From contig JAZNIY010000027.1 in NCBI GenBank assembly GCA_045577735.1, forward strand, positions 1 through 64,000: 64,000 nt of DNA. The letters are read 5' to 3'. The notes under the pieces were generated by a model. The model was not told the origin of the DNA. It made no database searches and was given only the letters and a program-made list of their open reading frames with translations. Source of the DNA: Stercoripulliclostridium_A sp045577735. GTDB taxonomy: Bacteria; Bacillota; Clostridia; Christensenellales; DTU072. Of the stretch, positions 53,891 to 64,000 are shown in pieces. Numbering within the stretch: the first letter of the stretch is position 1; each line of letters begins with the position of its first letter. The translations under genes were made by a program, and so were the position numbers.

Positions 53891-56800
53891 ATGGCAAGAA
53901 TGAAAATGACAGGCAAACGTTTTTCCGTTAACGGAATGTTAGGCATCACTATGATAGCCGTTTTAGTAGTAGCAGTTGCATCTTTAGTGGCTGCTGCCGT
54001 TATATTACCGCAGTACGCGGAAGTGACAGAGCACGAAACACCCGACGTTATTGCTATTGTTGCACCTGACAACGGGCTTATTTCGATTGGGGCGGATCCA
54101 TCCCAAGTTTTCGTCACGGTCAAATATAGTGACGGTTCTTCGCAACAAGTCGCGCTTTCTGAACTTGTAGTCACCGGTCTCGACACGAGTAGTGAAGGCA
54201 CGCTTGACGGCGTTGTTTTGGATTACGGCGGTTTTAAACAAACGGTTTCCTTTAACGTAGTTCCAACAGAGTTAAAAGTTGAATATATTGCTGCAACCGG
54301 CGGTAGAATTGACGGCGAAACCAGTCAATCTATTACTGCGGGCGCAGATGCTACGCGCGTCGAAGCAATTCCAGACGAAGGATATTATTTTGCAGGTTGG
54401 AGTGACGGCGACATTAATGCTAGCCGTATGGACAAGCAAATTTCCAAGAGCATGCGTCTAATCGCTAAGTTCGAGAAGTTGCGCTATACCGTAGTATTCT
54501 ATTATCCCGACGGCACTACTGCAAGAGAAGAAGTCGTTGCGTACAACGAAGCACCTTTACGCGTTCCTCGTCCCGACGAACACAACATGGAAATGTACGG
54601 ATATCGCTTTGTGGGTTGGGACGTTGACTATACCCATATCACAAAAGACACCAACATTTATCCCTTGTTTGAAAAGTATTCTGCTGATTTCAATCTTGAA
54701 TGTACCATAGACAGAGAGGGTAACGCACTAGGCTCTTCCGATGCTCTTGAATATTATCAAAACGACGAGGTTGCTACAGTTCGCGTTCAACCGACCTACC
54801 AAGATTATTTGTTTATGGGCTGGTCTGTTTATGACGTTGATTTACAAGCTTGGGTTGCAATAGATCCTCCCAAGAGAGATACTACCGATAGCGAAGAGGG
54901 TGAAAAGAACGTCAACAAACTCGTTAGAGTAGGCGTTAACCACGCTATAGAATTTATTTCTTCACGCATAGGTACTACTAATGAATACGTTTTGAGCTTT
55001 ACTCCCGATGAAAACGTGGATGAAATTAACGTTAAAGCTCATTTTGTATACAAGAACAGCACGATAACCTTTGTTTCTAATGGTAACGAAGCACGTGCTC
55101 CCTTGACTATTGGTTACCAAACGCCCATTGGCGAATTATTTAACGTTGAAGATCTTTCCGTTCTTGATATGTTGGGTTACAGCTTTAAGGGCTGGTACGT
55201 AGGAGACGGCGAAGTTAAAGAAGACGGTTCCCCCGTTTTGGTAAATAATGAAACCAAATTTACTCAACCCACCGAACTAATAGCATACTGGGAAAAAGAA
55301 ATATTTACGGCAGTATTCCTAAAGGGTGATAACGAAAGCACTTCCTTTACCGATCCCAGCCAGGGTTACGTTGAGGACTTTGGTGGTCAACATGGGGTAA
55401 ATGGTAGAGTTGTTACGGCATACTATCAAGATAATCTGGCCGGGGCTATTACCGGAGCATTCCCGGAAGAAATACCCGTTAAGGAAAACTATACTTTTAA
55501 AGGCTGGTATCTTGCAGACGCAGACAGACTTCCCACTTCTAAAGTGGTAGACAGAACCTTCAAACTAGAAACTCCCGTTTGCTACATAGTTCCCGTATTT
55601 GAAGAAAACACCAAAACCTTGACTGTTTCAATGTCTGGCTCGGGTTCAATATATTCTTTGATCAATTTAGGTAACGGCGTATATCAAGAAAGAAGTATTT
55701 CTAGTAGAATTGAAATGCCTGTAACTAAAAATTATTCTATACGTATTCGTCCCAGCGAAGGTTATTCTCTCTCAAGCGTTACTATTAACGGCGCTACCAC
55801 TACGGGATCTAACTTAGCAGGAACCAGTGGATATTATGACGTTACTATCGAAGCGGTTATTGCTACCGATTACGAGATTAAGGCAAACTTTACCTTAAAC
55901 AATTTGAACGTTTCCATTTTGAATGGTACTGCAGTTACCAATAACGGTACTATTACCTACGGACTATTGGGAACAACCAGTAGCGCATCTTCTACTCAAG
56001 AAAACATTAATGCCGTTGTAAACTATGGTTCCAGCCTTTCCGTGGAAATTAATCCTCTAAGAGAAAGCGTTGGTGACGAAGTTAATAATAGTGCAAAATA
56101 CTATATTGCTTCCATATCTCATAATGGCGTAAACCTTAACGTTCCCACCGAAGCCGTATACTATAATCTTGTTATTGAAAATATTACGGAAAACCAAAAC
56201 ATAGTAATAACCTATCGTGAATTTACCTATAACGTAACCGTTCCTCAAAGCGTGTATGGTGAAATGATAGCTAAAGCCGAAGACGTTGTTGGTTACACGA
56301 GAGGGGACAAGTGTGAATTTACTATTAAGGCAATAGACGGATATTACATTCGCAGAGTAACTGCAAACGGTACGATTATCGATCCATATACCTCTGCTAC
56401 CGGATATTCTGTAGACGAGATTAAGATTAATGGTAAAGATTACGATGGCGTTTCTAACGATTATAGAGTTACCCAAATGGACCTTGCAATAGTAAGTATT
56501 GAAAAGGACGTTACCTTTAACGTAGAATACGCACAACTTTACTATAACGTAACTACTTCGTACGAAGGTATTGGTAGTGTGGATGCTCCCTTCGTTACCA
56601 GTTACAACTCCGCATTCCAAGTTCAAGCTGTAACCTCAAGTGGCTATTACGTACACTCCATTGAAGTTACCGATAATGGTGAAGTAATCTATCAAGAAAC
56701 CTATGGCGACGTTCAACTTGCACGTGAGTATAACGTAAGTGGCGTAGCTAGAGATTACAATATTAAGTTTATTTTCAAGAGAACGACCTATTTCGTACGC

Positions 56801-59800
56801 TTTGAAGATGCTAACGGATATTCTTCCGTAACCTATAATAACCAAACTATCAATATCGTTAGTGGCGAAGGATATACCTTTACCGGTGTAGAGCACGCCA
56901 CCACGTCAGACTTTGTTATTACTGCAAAAGAGGGTTACTATATCAACAAGATAACGGTAACACCTAACGTAGGTCTAGGTTATGAAGAGGATATTAACCA
57001 CAATGAAAAGAGTCACGTTTTAACCATTAGTGACATAAGAGCGAGTTACTCAATTGAAATAAACTGCTTGCCCATCACTTTGGATTATAACGTATATTTG
57101 ATTAACAAGAAGAGCAACAGCGTTTCCATAAATAATGAGGAAATAGTCGGTAATAGTTATTCAACGACGATGTCCTATGGCGGAGAAATCAACGTTAATA
57201 TTAATCCCGATGAGGGTTATGGCGTAGCACTTTCAAACGTTACAATAAACAACATGGACGCAAGAGATAACTATAGTTATCTACCTCTAGAGGGAGAGTA
57301 CAACAAGACCGAAGGCAACGGCTGGTATTCCATCTTATCATCCTTTGACGATACCATCTTTGAAGAAGTGCTAACCCTCTTCGTTTACGACGTACAAACC
57401 TCCATAGACGTTTATATCTACTTTGAAGAAGAAGATGCTGACGTTGCTACGAACGTATTGAATTTCACAACTGAGGGTGTAGGCGACCTCTTGGTAACCG
57501 ATGCTTCAGGAAATTCTTTAACCACCGGTAGTGCCGTTATGGTAAACTCGGTTGTTAAATTTGCACTCCAACCACTAGAGGGTAGCGAGGTAAAGGCACT
57601 AATTATTAATGGTAAAGAGGTACCGCTAGTAGACGGAACTTACGAGCTTACCGTTAAAGAGGATATTAATGCTTGCGCAGTATTTGGCAAGACCAGATAT
57701 ACGATTACTATTGTAGAAGCTGAACACGGCGTTATTGCAACCAGAGAAACTATGGTTGAAGAAAACGAGAGCGTTGAATTCAAACTAACCCCTGTTGAAG
57801 GATACTACGTTTCCGTTTGTTCAATTACCGTAGAAGGCTCCAGTATCATACACCAATTCTTCTTGGGTAATAACGAGGCAGGCTTCAAGTCAGACGTGCT
57901 TGACGGCGCATTCGTAACCGGAAATATTACCATTACTGCTCAATTTGCACCTTGCGTATACGTATTAAAGTATACCCATAGTGCAAACGGAACCATCAGT
58001 GGCGTTGGTACCACCGGCGACCTAGAAGTTTTCTATGGTGAAACCAAATCAATAGAAATTAATGCAAACGACGGCTTCTTTATTGATGAAATTAGAATAA
58101 ATAACGAAAGCATTTCAACGAAGACTTTGCTTGGTACCCCCACGGCAAACGGAGAATACGTTTCCGGTAAACTACAAATTAACGTTTCCGGTGACGTTAC
58201 TCTAGACGTTGTTTTCTCACCAATGGTATATACCATTACGATTAACGAATCTCTTGGTGGAACCACGCTTGTTAAGAAAGACAATAGCGCTTACTTGCCT
58301 GCAAGAGACATCAAGCTTAGCGCAGGGGACAACGTATCCCTAAAGATGCAAGCAGAAGTAGGATACCATATTGCATCTTTTGAAGTGCCCGGTAGAGAGG
58401 TAGACAACTGGAAGGAAGGCAACGTTTCTGAAAACGATCTTAACCAAATCTTCTATGATCTAGGAGAGGTTACGGGAAACATTACCGTTATCGTTAAGTA
58501 TGCCGTTAACCAATATTCAATTAACGTTAACACATCTAACGTAAGCCCCAACTTTAGCGCGATTGACGTTGATACCAATACTTATTGCGTAGCATTGACT
58601 GTAAACGGTCAAAATCCTAGTGATGATACCACCTATACCCACGGAAGCAACGTTAAGTTCGTTGTAACACCCAGAACGGCACGTGGCTATTATATTTATA
58701 AGCTCGAGTTACAATACGTTGATGATAATGGTCAAATTAGATACGACGTAATAAACTCTATTAACGAAAACGGTGGCTCTTATATTCAAGTGGGAATATC
58801 TAGAAATATTATCGTTAACGTTGAGTTTAAGAGACGTGCTTATGCTTATTCACAAAACCTAAGAATAGAAAGTGAAGGTTCACCATGGCTTTCTAATGGT
58901 AGCTTATCAACTACCTTTAAGAATCCCTACAGCAACGCTCCCGTTATTGCAGAAAACGGCTTGTACGAGTATGGTCTAACCTATACCGTTAACGCAATCC
59001 CCGGTGAAGGATATACTCACGGTCTATTTGAATTAAACGGCAGTGATAGATTGACTTCACTAAGAAATAACTCATACGTTGGTACCATCAACTCCGACCT
59101 TGATTTCAACGTTGTTTATACCATTCAAAGATTTAAAGTTGATATGGTTGCAAACAGCGGTGGTCATTATGCTATTTATGGCATGGATGATACCCTACTT
59201 TGGATGCCCGGCGTTACCGTTTTAGATGAAGAACCCGAAGATTGGGACGAGGATAGCCAAGGTAAATGGGTTCTTTCCAAGCGTGAAACCGAATCCGGCA
59301 TAATTTGGGCAAACGTAGACGGACTTGAAGTTACTTATGGAACGGAAGTAGTATTCTCTGCAACTCCCGACAATAGCATAGGATTCAGAATTGCAACGTT
59401 CAGAGTAAACGGCTCGAATCGCACCATAAGAAATGAAGATGCTACGATGACGGCAAACCAAGTGGTTACGAATGAAACGACGTGTGAAGTTCTATTTACC
59501 ATCCACACCTATAGTATTAAAGTCAACACCTTTGTTGGTGGTGTAGCACAATTAAGCACCTCTACCGTAGAATGGAACAAGAGTCTAACGATTAGACTTA
59601 TCATTAATCGTGGTTACGTAATGGGTAGCGTATTGGTTAACGGCGAAGAGAAACCCGGTATCGCAAGCGAACTTGCTTCAAACGGCAGTTATACTACCAG
59701 CGTAACTTCCAATTGGGACATCGTAATAACCCTATTAAATAAGGAATATGACATTGACTTTGACGGCAACTTTGCAACCAAATATGACGTAATTCAAAAG

Positions 59801-62800
59801 GGTGAAAAGACGGGTTCCGTTAGCGCTGTTAGTGGTGTTGTAATAAATGAAAACGTATTTGGCAAAGATATGCGTTCTTATTACACGAGTGACGAAGGTG
59901 CATTCTCAGACGGTGGTACGCTTTTGAATAGGGCTGTATACGCCGACAAACTCACCTTTGTTTTAATTGCACCCAACGGATATAGAATCACCTCCGTATT
60001 TATCACTATGGAAAACGATGGCGGAGTGGTTTCCAACCTCGTAATAAACGAAGGTGGACTCGATGCCGATGATGGTAGTGGTAGACGTACCTATACTATA
60101 CCCAGCATGACAGGTAACGTTAAGATTAGCGTAACCTATGCAATTAAGCAATACGTAGTAGAATACGTATTCTCAAGTGGTGGACAATATGACGGTAGCC
60201 TTGAAACATTGGTAAGCCACCACGAACTCATAGAAATTAGAATGATTTCATATAACGGCTTCTATCTTTCCAATTTGGATATTAACGGAAGAAGCATCGC
60301 TACCGTATATAGCAAGGATGAAATGCGTTATCAATATACTACCACGGCGACAATTTCCGAAAAAGAGAAATATTTGGAAGTTAACGACGAGTTGGTAAAC
60401 GGTGAAGACAAGATAACCATACTTCCCACCTACGAAAAGCAAAGGTATGAAGTCATCTTCTTTGTTAACAACCAACAAATCACCTCATTATATCAAGATG
60501 AAACGCTTGGACTCTCACTTGAGAATAATGAACTTGTATATGACGCAGAAGTACCGTCAACCATTAATCATACCCTAAAAGAAGGTTACTCAATTACGAG
60601 CGTTGCATTCTACAATGCACCCAAACATTTGGGCGGACCTTACTATAACTTTGCTCTTGAGTCAAGCGGAGGTCGTACGTACAATACCTTTACTGCAAAA
60701 GGTAAGACGCTTTCCGTAATGCTTGAAAGAGATATTTTAAGTATGATGGATTTCCACTCTGCATCTCAAAACGTAATTCGTATTTATTACACGACGGCAA
60801 TTGACCAATACGATGCAAACACCAGCATGTATCTTGTTCAATCCGAAATACAAAATGAAAGAGCAGTAAATAAGGGCGCAGAAATAAGTAGTGGTGCAGT
60901 ACCACTAGTTGGTGGTAAAAAGGCCTTTACTTTAACCACTTCGTTTAGTGATAGAAAGGACGTTGTAAGACACGAATATGGCACGGAAGCAACCTTAACC
61001 ATAAACATCAACGCATCAGCCGCCCATATGTATTCATTCCAAGGATTCCAAGAATACAAGAATGGCGTTTGGAGCTACGTAAAGAACGATTCTAACGGCG
61101 ATATCACGCTACAATCCAATGGTCAAGTATTGCGTTACACAATGAAAGGAACTCGCACGTTTAGAGCAGTATTCTTCCGTGTTTACGAAGTAACCGTTCA
61201 AATACATCCCGAATACAAGTACTATGAAGGCTCGTTTGCAAACAACGATCCCTCTAGAATGAAGTATCGTCAATATGCAAGCTTGAGTGCAACGGCAACC
61301 TATACTCAAGATGCCGAGAACGGAGTAATCCTACCCAACGTTGTTGGCACGATGGAAACCCTTTCTGATAGTGATGGCGTTGTAGATGCAACCTACACTT
61401 ATAGAGTGCTAAGTGGCGCACGTTTGGTTCTACGTGGTAGTGATAACGTAAACATTAACGCTACGAAGGGCTATTCATATTCCGTAATAACCTACGTAGG
61501 CAATAAGATGGTACAACGTGAAGACGGATATAACACCGGTGTTGAAACGTTGGAAGATAGATTGGTTTACGCATACTTTAACAACGTAATGTATGCAAGC
61601 TTTGCTATGGAAACCATAGGTGAAACCGTAAGCAGTGAAGGTGGTACCGTTACCTATGCAAGGAACGGCGCAATGGTTGGTAGCTTGTCCAACAACTCTC
61701 TAACCATGTCACCCAACCAAACCTTGACTATAACCATCCAACCTAAAGCAAATTATAGGTTTGACAGCATAATGGAACTTCTACCATTGTCCACGCCCGA
61801 TGCACAAGGCTTCAGACAATTTAGTTCTACCTATAGTCCCTTGACGGCTACTTCAGATGGTCGCATTACGTTTAAGTATACAGTTCTTCAGTTAGGTGAT
61901 GGTGGTCAAACCGAAGAAGTTGAAAGGACTGACCTAGATAGCAATAAGATCATTAGAATTACTCGTGTAGAAGTAACTATTAATAATCTGGCAGAGAACT
62001 CCATCTTCAAGATTAGATTCTGGAAGCAAATTGAAGTTAAGAGTGGCGTAAGCTTCGTCGACGAAAAAGATCTTCCATTCGCTCCTACGATTATTAACGA
62101 TAATAATCCCGATGGTTTGTACGATTACAATACGGAGCTTCTCTATAACGTTCAATTAAAATTGTCAGACTCAATCTACTCTGGCTTCAACAAGTATTAT
62201 CAATTTGTCGGTTACTTCATTAACGGCGTTAACGCCTACACGCAACTAGTACAAAACTATCCCTCAACCTACGAAGGCAGGTTTGTCCTTAACGATCTTG
62301 ACGGACTGCCGAACGGCGTTAATATTGAGGAAAGAACGGTCGTAGATAACGGTGTTTCCAGCACTTACTTCTCCGTTGAAATAGTGGCGAAGTTTATTCC
62401 CGTTTATAACATTGTAATAGAGAACGAGTATCTTGACAACGGTGAGTATTTGAATCCGGGACAAATTACCGCCTCTGCAATAATGTACGATGAAGGATTG
62501 ACACAATACTTCACTTCTTCTTCCAACGTGGAACCCAAACTTGGCGCAGGAGTATCCTATAATACCGATATGTCCTTCCAAATGCTTGGCAAGATTAACA
62601 CGATAGATACTTCTAACAAGAATTCAGCAAATTCCTCATACAATACTTGGAACGACAACACTATAACCCTAAATTGGGTAGGTGGCGAGGCAGAGTCCGA
62701 AAGCTTCAGCTTTATTGCATGGCAATACTATGCTTATGATCCACAATCCGGCACGTTTGCTTGGAAGAATATTCCTTACGTTGATCCCACGTCGCAAACA

Positions 62801-64000
62801 AACCTTGTAACGAAGGGAACATTTACATTCCCGGTTTCATGCTTGTTTGATACATCTTACTTAGCATACGTTTCTTCTTCGGGAACGCTATCTGCTAGTG
62901 GTTTCTACTATAACGCATCCGTATACGATTACAATGGCAATTACACTTCGTTCAAGACGATTAGTGCAATTAGAATTAGACCTTTATTCCAAAAGGTTGA
63001 AAACTTAACCCTTGTTAAGTCCACGGCTCTTTATGATGAAACCATATTCATTGACGGCCAAGGTGAAGCAGAACCCAAGATTAATAGTAACTCACGTTCT
63101 AACGGATATTTCAATTACTATACCGTTCAAACAATACTGCCTTCAGCAGGCTTAGATTACGTCTTTGCCGGCTGGTACGTTACCGAAAACGGTAATGGTG
63201 GATATCAACGCCTCAACTTGCAAGGTACGTTAAGTGATCACGACAAGGTTGTAGAGCAAAACGGCACGATATATTACTTGAAGACGGAAGAAATTTTGGA
63301 TACTAACGGCAACGGTACGGGCAAGTTTATCTCGTATAGCGTAAACCCCGTTACCAACCAAGCCTACGTGCTAATGGATTCTTCATTTAAGATATTCGCA
63401 CGTTACATACGCATATACAACATTAGCGTTAGGGTTTCTAATCTCTCCGGTTTCAGTCAAATTCTAACCGACTCTATGCCTACGTTGAATTGTTATATGT
63501 TGGTAGACGGCGCATGGGTATATCAAGGTGAGCTTTCCGGCAACAGAATGATTACTATAGATAACGCACGCGTAGGAAGCAAGTTGAAGTTCACGTTGTC
63601 AACCAACTTCTCCGGCAATATGAACGATAGCACTCGTTATAATCCGATGTTCGATAGATTCGCCGGAATAACGGCTGTAAATTATGACAATTTGAACGTT
63701 TGGGATGGCAACGGCTCGCTTGATGCAACCGAGTCCAACATACCAAAACAAAATGATCTTAACAATTACATTTTGGGTGGCACGATAGGTGACTTGACTG
63801 CATACAATAATGCAATTACCCAAATGGAAGTTATAGTTACTGCAAACGATGATAAGACCGTTAACATCAACTTTGAATCGTTTGGTACGCTAGTTCTTCA
63901 CAACGTATACGTTGGCTCTGCAATCAAACTACCCAACGAACTTGGTGAAGTTTTGTACAATGCAAATCCCAACTCTGTTGAAATTGCTACCGATGCTAAC
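53891..64000 (+). CDS. Giant InlB/Listeria-Bacteroides-repeat surface protein, 3' end outside the window
   Basis: An open frame of at least 3370 codons, still open at the right edge. The basic N-terminus (MARMKMTGKRFSVNGMLGI) and a hydrophobic helix (about 17-40) form a signal or anchor. Near residues 100-560 are InlB B-type repeats with the GYxFxGW signature (EGYYFAGWSDGD, YGYRFVGWDVD, LGYSFKGWYVG, ENYTFKGWYLAD). The rest is a very long series of divergent beta-rich repeats of roughly 75-100 residues, each with a GYY/GYxI turn followed by a I-x-V/I-NG strand. It is probably an extended adhesin or surface stalk. The start has a TGGAGA site; an ATG 14 bases upstream runs into a stop at once. 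The C-terminal anchor cannot be seen. Confidence 0.85.
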   Translation, partial: MARMKMTGKRFSVNGMLGITMIAVLVVAVASLVAAAVILPQYAEVTEHETPDVIAIVAPDNGLISIGADPSQVFVTVKYSDGSSQQVALSELVVTGLDTSSEGTLDGVVLDYGGFKQTVSFNVVPTELKVEYIAATGGRIDGETSQSITAGADATRVEAIPDEGYYFAGWSDGDINASRMDKQISKSMRLIAKFEKLRYTVVFYYPDGTTAREEVVAYNEAPLRVPRPDEHNMEMYGYRFVGWDVDYTHITKDTNIYPLFEKYSADFNLECTIDREGNALGSSDALEYYQNDEVATVRVQPTYQDYLFMGWSVYDVDLQAWVAIDPPKRDTTDSEEGEKNVNKLVRVGVNHAIEFISSRIGTTNEYVLSFTPDENVDEINVKAHFVYKNSTITFVSNGNEARAPLTIGYQTPIGELFNVEDLSVLDMLGYSFKGWYVGDGEVKEDGSPVLVNNETKFTQPTELIAYWEKEIFTAVFLKGDNESTSFTDPSQGYVEDFGGQHGVNGRVVTAYYQDNLAGAITGAFPEEIPVKENYTFKGWYLADADRLPTSKVVDRTFKLETPVCYIVPVFEENTKTLTVSMSGSGSIYSLINLGNGVYQERSISSRIEMPVTKNYSIRIRPSEGYSLSSVTINGATTTGSNLAGTSGYYDVTIEAVIATDYEIKANFTLNNLNVSILNGTAVTNNGTITYGLLGTTSSASSTQENINAVVNYGSSLSVEINPLRESVGDEVNNSAKYYIASISHNGVNLNVPTEAVYYNLVIENITENQNIVITYREFTYNVTVPQSVYGEMIAKAEDVVGYTRGDKCEFTIKAIDGYYIRRVTANGTIIDPYTSATGYSVDEIKINGKDYDGVSNDYRVTQMDLAIVSIEKDVTFNVEYAQLYYNVTTSYEGIGSVDAPFVTSYNSAFQVQAVTSSGYYVHSIEVTDNGEVIYQETYGDVQLAREYNVSGVARDYNIKFIFKRTTYFVRFEDANGYSSVTYNNQTINIVSGEGYTFTGVEHATTSDFVITAKEGYYINKITVTPNVGLGYEEDINHNEKSHVLTISDIRASYSIEINCLPITLDYNVYLINKKSNSVSINNEEIVGNSYSTTMSYGGEINVNINPDEGYGVALSNVTINNMDARDNYSYLPLEGEYNKTEGNGWYSILSSFDDTIFEEVLTLFVYDVQTSIDVYIYFEEEDADVATNVLNFTTEGVGDLLVTDASGNSLTTGSAVMVNSVVKFALQPLEGSEVKALIINGKEVPLVDGTYELTVKEDINACAVFGKTRYTITIVEAEHGVIATRETMVEENESVEFKLTPVEGYYVSVCSITVEGSSIIHQFFLGNNEAGFKSDVLDGAFVTGNITITAQFAPCVYVLKYTHSANGTISGVGTTGDLEVFYGETKSIEINANDGFFIDEIRINNESISTKTLLGTPTANGEYVSGKLQINVSGDVTLDVVFSPMVYTITINESLGGTTLVKKDNSAYLPARDIKLSAGDNVSLKMQAEVGYHIASFEVPGREVDNWKEGNVSENDLNQIFYDLGEVTGNITVIVKYAVNQYSINVNTSNVSPNFSAIDVDTNTYCVALTVNGQNPSDDTTYTHGSNVKFVVTPRTARGYYIYKLELQYVDDNGQIRYDVINSINENGGSYIQVGISRNIIVNVEFKRRAYAYSQNLRIESEGSPWLSNGSLSTTFKNPYSNAPVIAENGLYEYGLTYTVNAIPGEGYTHGLFELNGSDRLTSLRNNSYVGTINSDLDFNVVYTIQRFKVDMVANSGGHYAIYGMDDTLLWMPGVTVLDEEPEDWDEDSQGKWVLSKRETESGIIWANVDGLEVTYGTEVVFSATPDNSIGFRIATFRVNGSNRTIRNEDATMTANQVVTNETTCEVLFTIHTYSIKVNTFVGGVAQLSTSTVEWNKSLTIRLIINRGYVMGSVLVNGEEKPGIASELASNGSYTTSVTSNWDIVITLLNKEYDIDFDGNFATKYDVIQKGEKTGSVSAVSGVVINENVFGKDMRSYYTSDEGAFSDGGTLLNRAVYADKLTFVLIAPNGYRITSVFITMENDGGVVSNLVINEGGLDADDGSGRRTYTIPSMTGNVKISVTYAIKQYVVEYVFSSGGQYDGSLETLVSHHELIEIRMISYNGFYLSNLDINGRSIATVYSKDEMRYQYTTTATISEKEKYLEVNDELVNGEDKITILPTYEKQRYEVIFFVNNQQITSLYQDETLGLSLENNELVYDAEVPSTINHTLKEGYSITSVAFYNAPKHLGGPYYNFALESSGGRTYNTFTAKGKTLSVMLERDILSMMDFHSASQNVIRIYYTTAIDQYDANTSMYLVQSEIQNERAVNKGAEISSGAVPLVGGKKAFTLTTSFSDRKDVVRHEYGTEATLTININASAAHMYSFQGFQEYKNGVWSYVKNDSNGDITLQSNGQVLRYTMKGTRTFRAVFFRVYEVTVQIHPEYKYYEGSFANNDPSRMKYRQYASLSATATYTQDAENGVILPNVVGTMETLSDSDGVVDATYTYRVLSGARLVLRGSDNVNINATKGYSYSVITYVGNKMVQREDGYNTGVETLEDRLVYAYFNNVMYASFAMETIGETVSSEGGTVTYARNGAMVGSLSNNSLTMSPNQTLTITIQPKANYRFDSIMELLPLSTPDAQGFRQFSSTYSPLTATSDGRITFKYTVLQLGDGGQTEEVERTDLDSNKIIRITRVEVTINNLAENSIFKIRFWKQIEVKSGVSFVDEKDLPFAPTIINDNNPDGLYDYNTELLYNVQLKLSDSIYSGFNKYYQFVGYFINGVNAYTQLVQNYPSTYEGRFVLNDLDGLPNGVNIEERTVVDNGVSSTYFSVEIVAKFIPVYNIVIENEYLDNGEYLNPGQITASAIMYDEGLTQYFTSSSNVEPKLGAGVSYNTDMSFQMLGKINTIDTSNKNSANSSYNTWNDNTITLNWVGGEAESESFSFIAWQYYAYDPQSGTFAWKNIPYVDPTSQTNLVTKGTFTFPVSCLFDTSYLAYVSSSGTLSASGFYYNASVYDYNGNYTSFKTISAIRIRPLFQKVENLTLVKSTALYDETIFIDGQGEAEPKINSNSRSNGYFNYYTVQTILPSAGLDYVFAGWYVTENGNGGYQRLNLQGTLSDHDKVVEQNGTIYYLKTEEILDTNGNGTGKFISYSVNPVTNQAYVLMDSSFKIFARYIRIYNISVRVSNLSGFSQILTDSMPTLNCYMLVDGAWVYQGELSGNRMITIDNARVGSKLKFTLSTNFSGNMNDSTRYNPMFDRFAGITAVNYDNLNVWDGNGSLDATESNIPKQNDLNNYILGGTIGDLTAYNNAITQMEVIVTANDDKTVNINFESFGTLVLHNVYVGSAIKLPNELGEVLYNANPNSVEIATDAN

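Noticed and set aside
56057..56626. 189-codon minus-strand open frame opposite the giant InlB-repeat gene
   Set aside because: It lies antisense to the giant frame and its composition mirrors the repeat strands. There is no promoter or ribosome site.

Overview
The window looks like a chromosomal segment of a low-GC Bacillota, most likely an uncultured gut-type Clostridia. The evidence is a Spo0A-family regulator, near-consensus sigma-A promoters with 17-bp spacers, strong AGGAGG ribosome sites, clostridial-style nucleoside, pyrimidine and one-carbon gene clusters, and very large MBG-, BIG2- and InlB-type surface proteins. There is no rRNA, prophage, insertion sequence or CRISPR array. The species cannot be named from the sequence.

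Layout. 1-1700: an unexplained non-coding stretch and a MATE exporter. 1804-6931: the methionine/B12 region (metF, a stand-alone MetH reactivation domain, metH), then a cobalamin riboswitch with a terminator controlling a DUF4430-like lipoprotein and an ECF S component. These fit together: MetH needs B12, and the riboswitch cassette probably imports it. 6928-7977: a Spo0A with a degenerate receiver, with 0A-box-like sites upstream of its own promoter. 7978-13082: a deo operon (pdp, deoC, deoD, deoB), apparently leaderless, ending with a CPBP protease and a small lipoprotein. 13110-25431 (minus strand): cysteine desulfidase, a condensation-fold acyltransferase and a 3131-residue MBG-repeat surface protein. 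25746-36165: folD, then a complete pyrBC-carAB-pyrKDFE operon making UMP; its CarA has lost the glutaminase catalytic residues. 36226-39148 (minus strand): an aminotransferase and a cytoplasmic leucine-rich-repeat protein. 39271-39921: a tandem 226-bp repeat array and tRNA-Thr. 40063-41936: two convergent amino-sugar phosphate enzymes. 42172-49991: an ABC-2 exporter with two paralogous BIG2/beta-helix exoproteins. 50073-51682: a membrane-anchored protein coupled to MTA/SAH nucleosidase. 51779-53746: a GlmM-GlmU(acetyltransferase) fusion. 53891 to the right edge: a giant InlB-repeat surface protein of at least 3370 codons, cut by the window end.

The most notable items are the GlmM-GlmU fusion, the glutaminase-dead CarA, the Spo0A lacking phosphoacceptor residues, the B12 riboswitch cassette, the exporter plus paired beta-helix proteins, and the 226-bp repeats beside tRNA-Thr. 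Functional calls rest on motifs read by eye. No database search was run.
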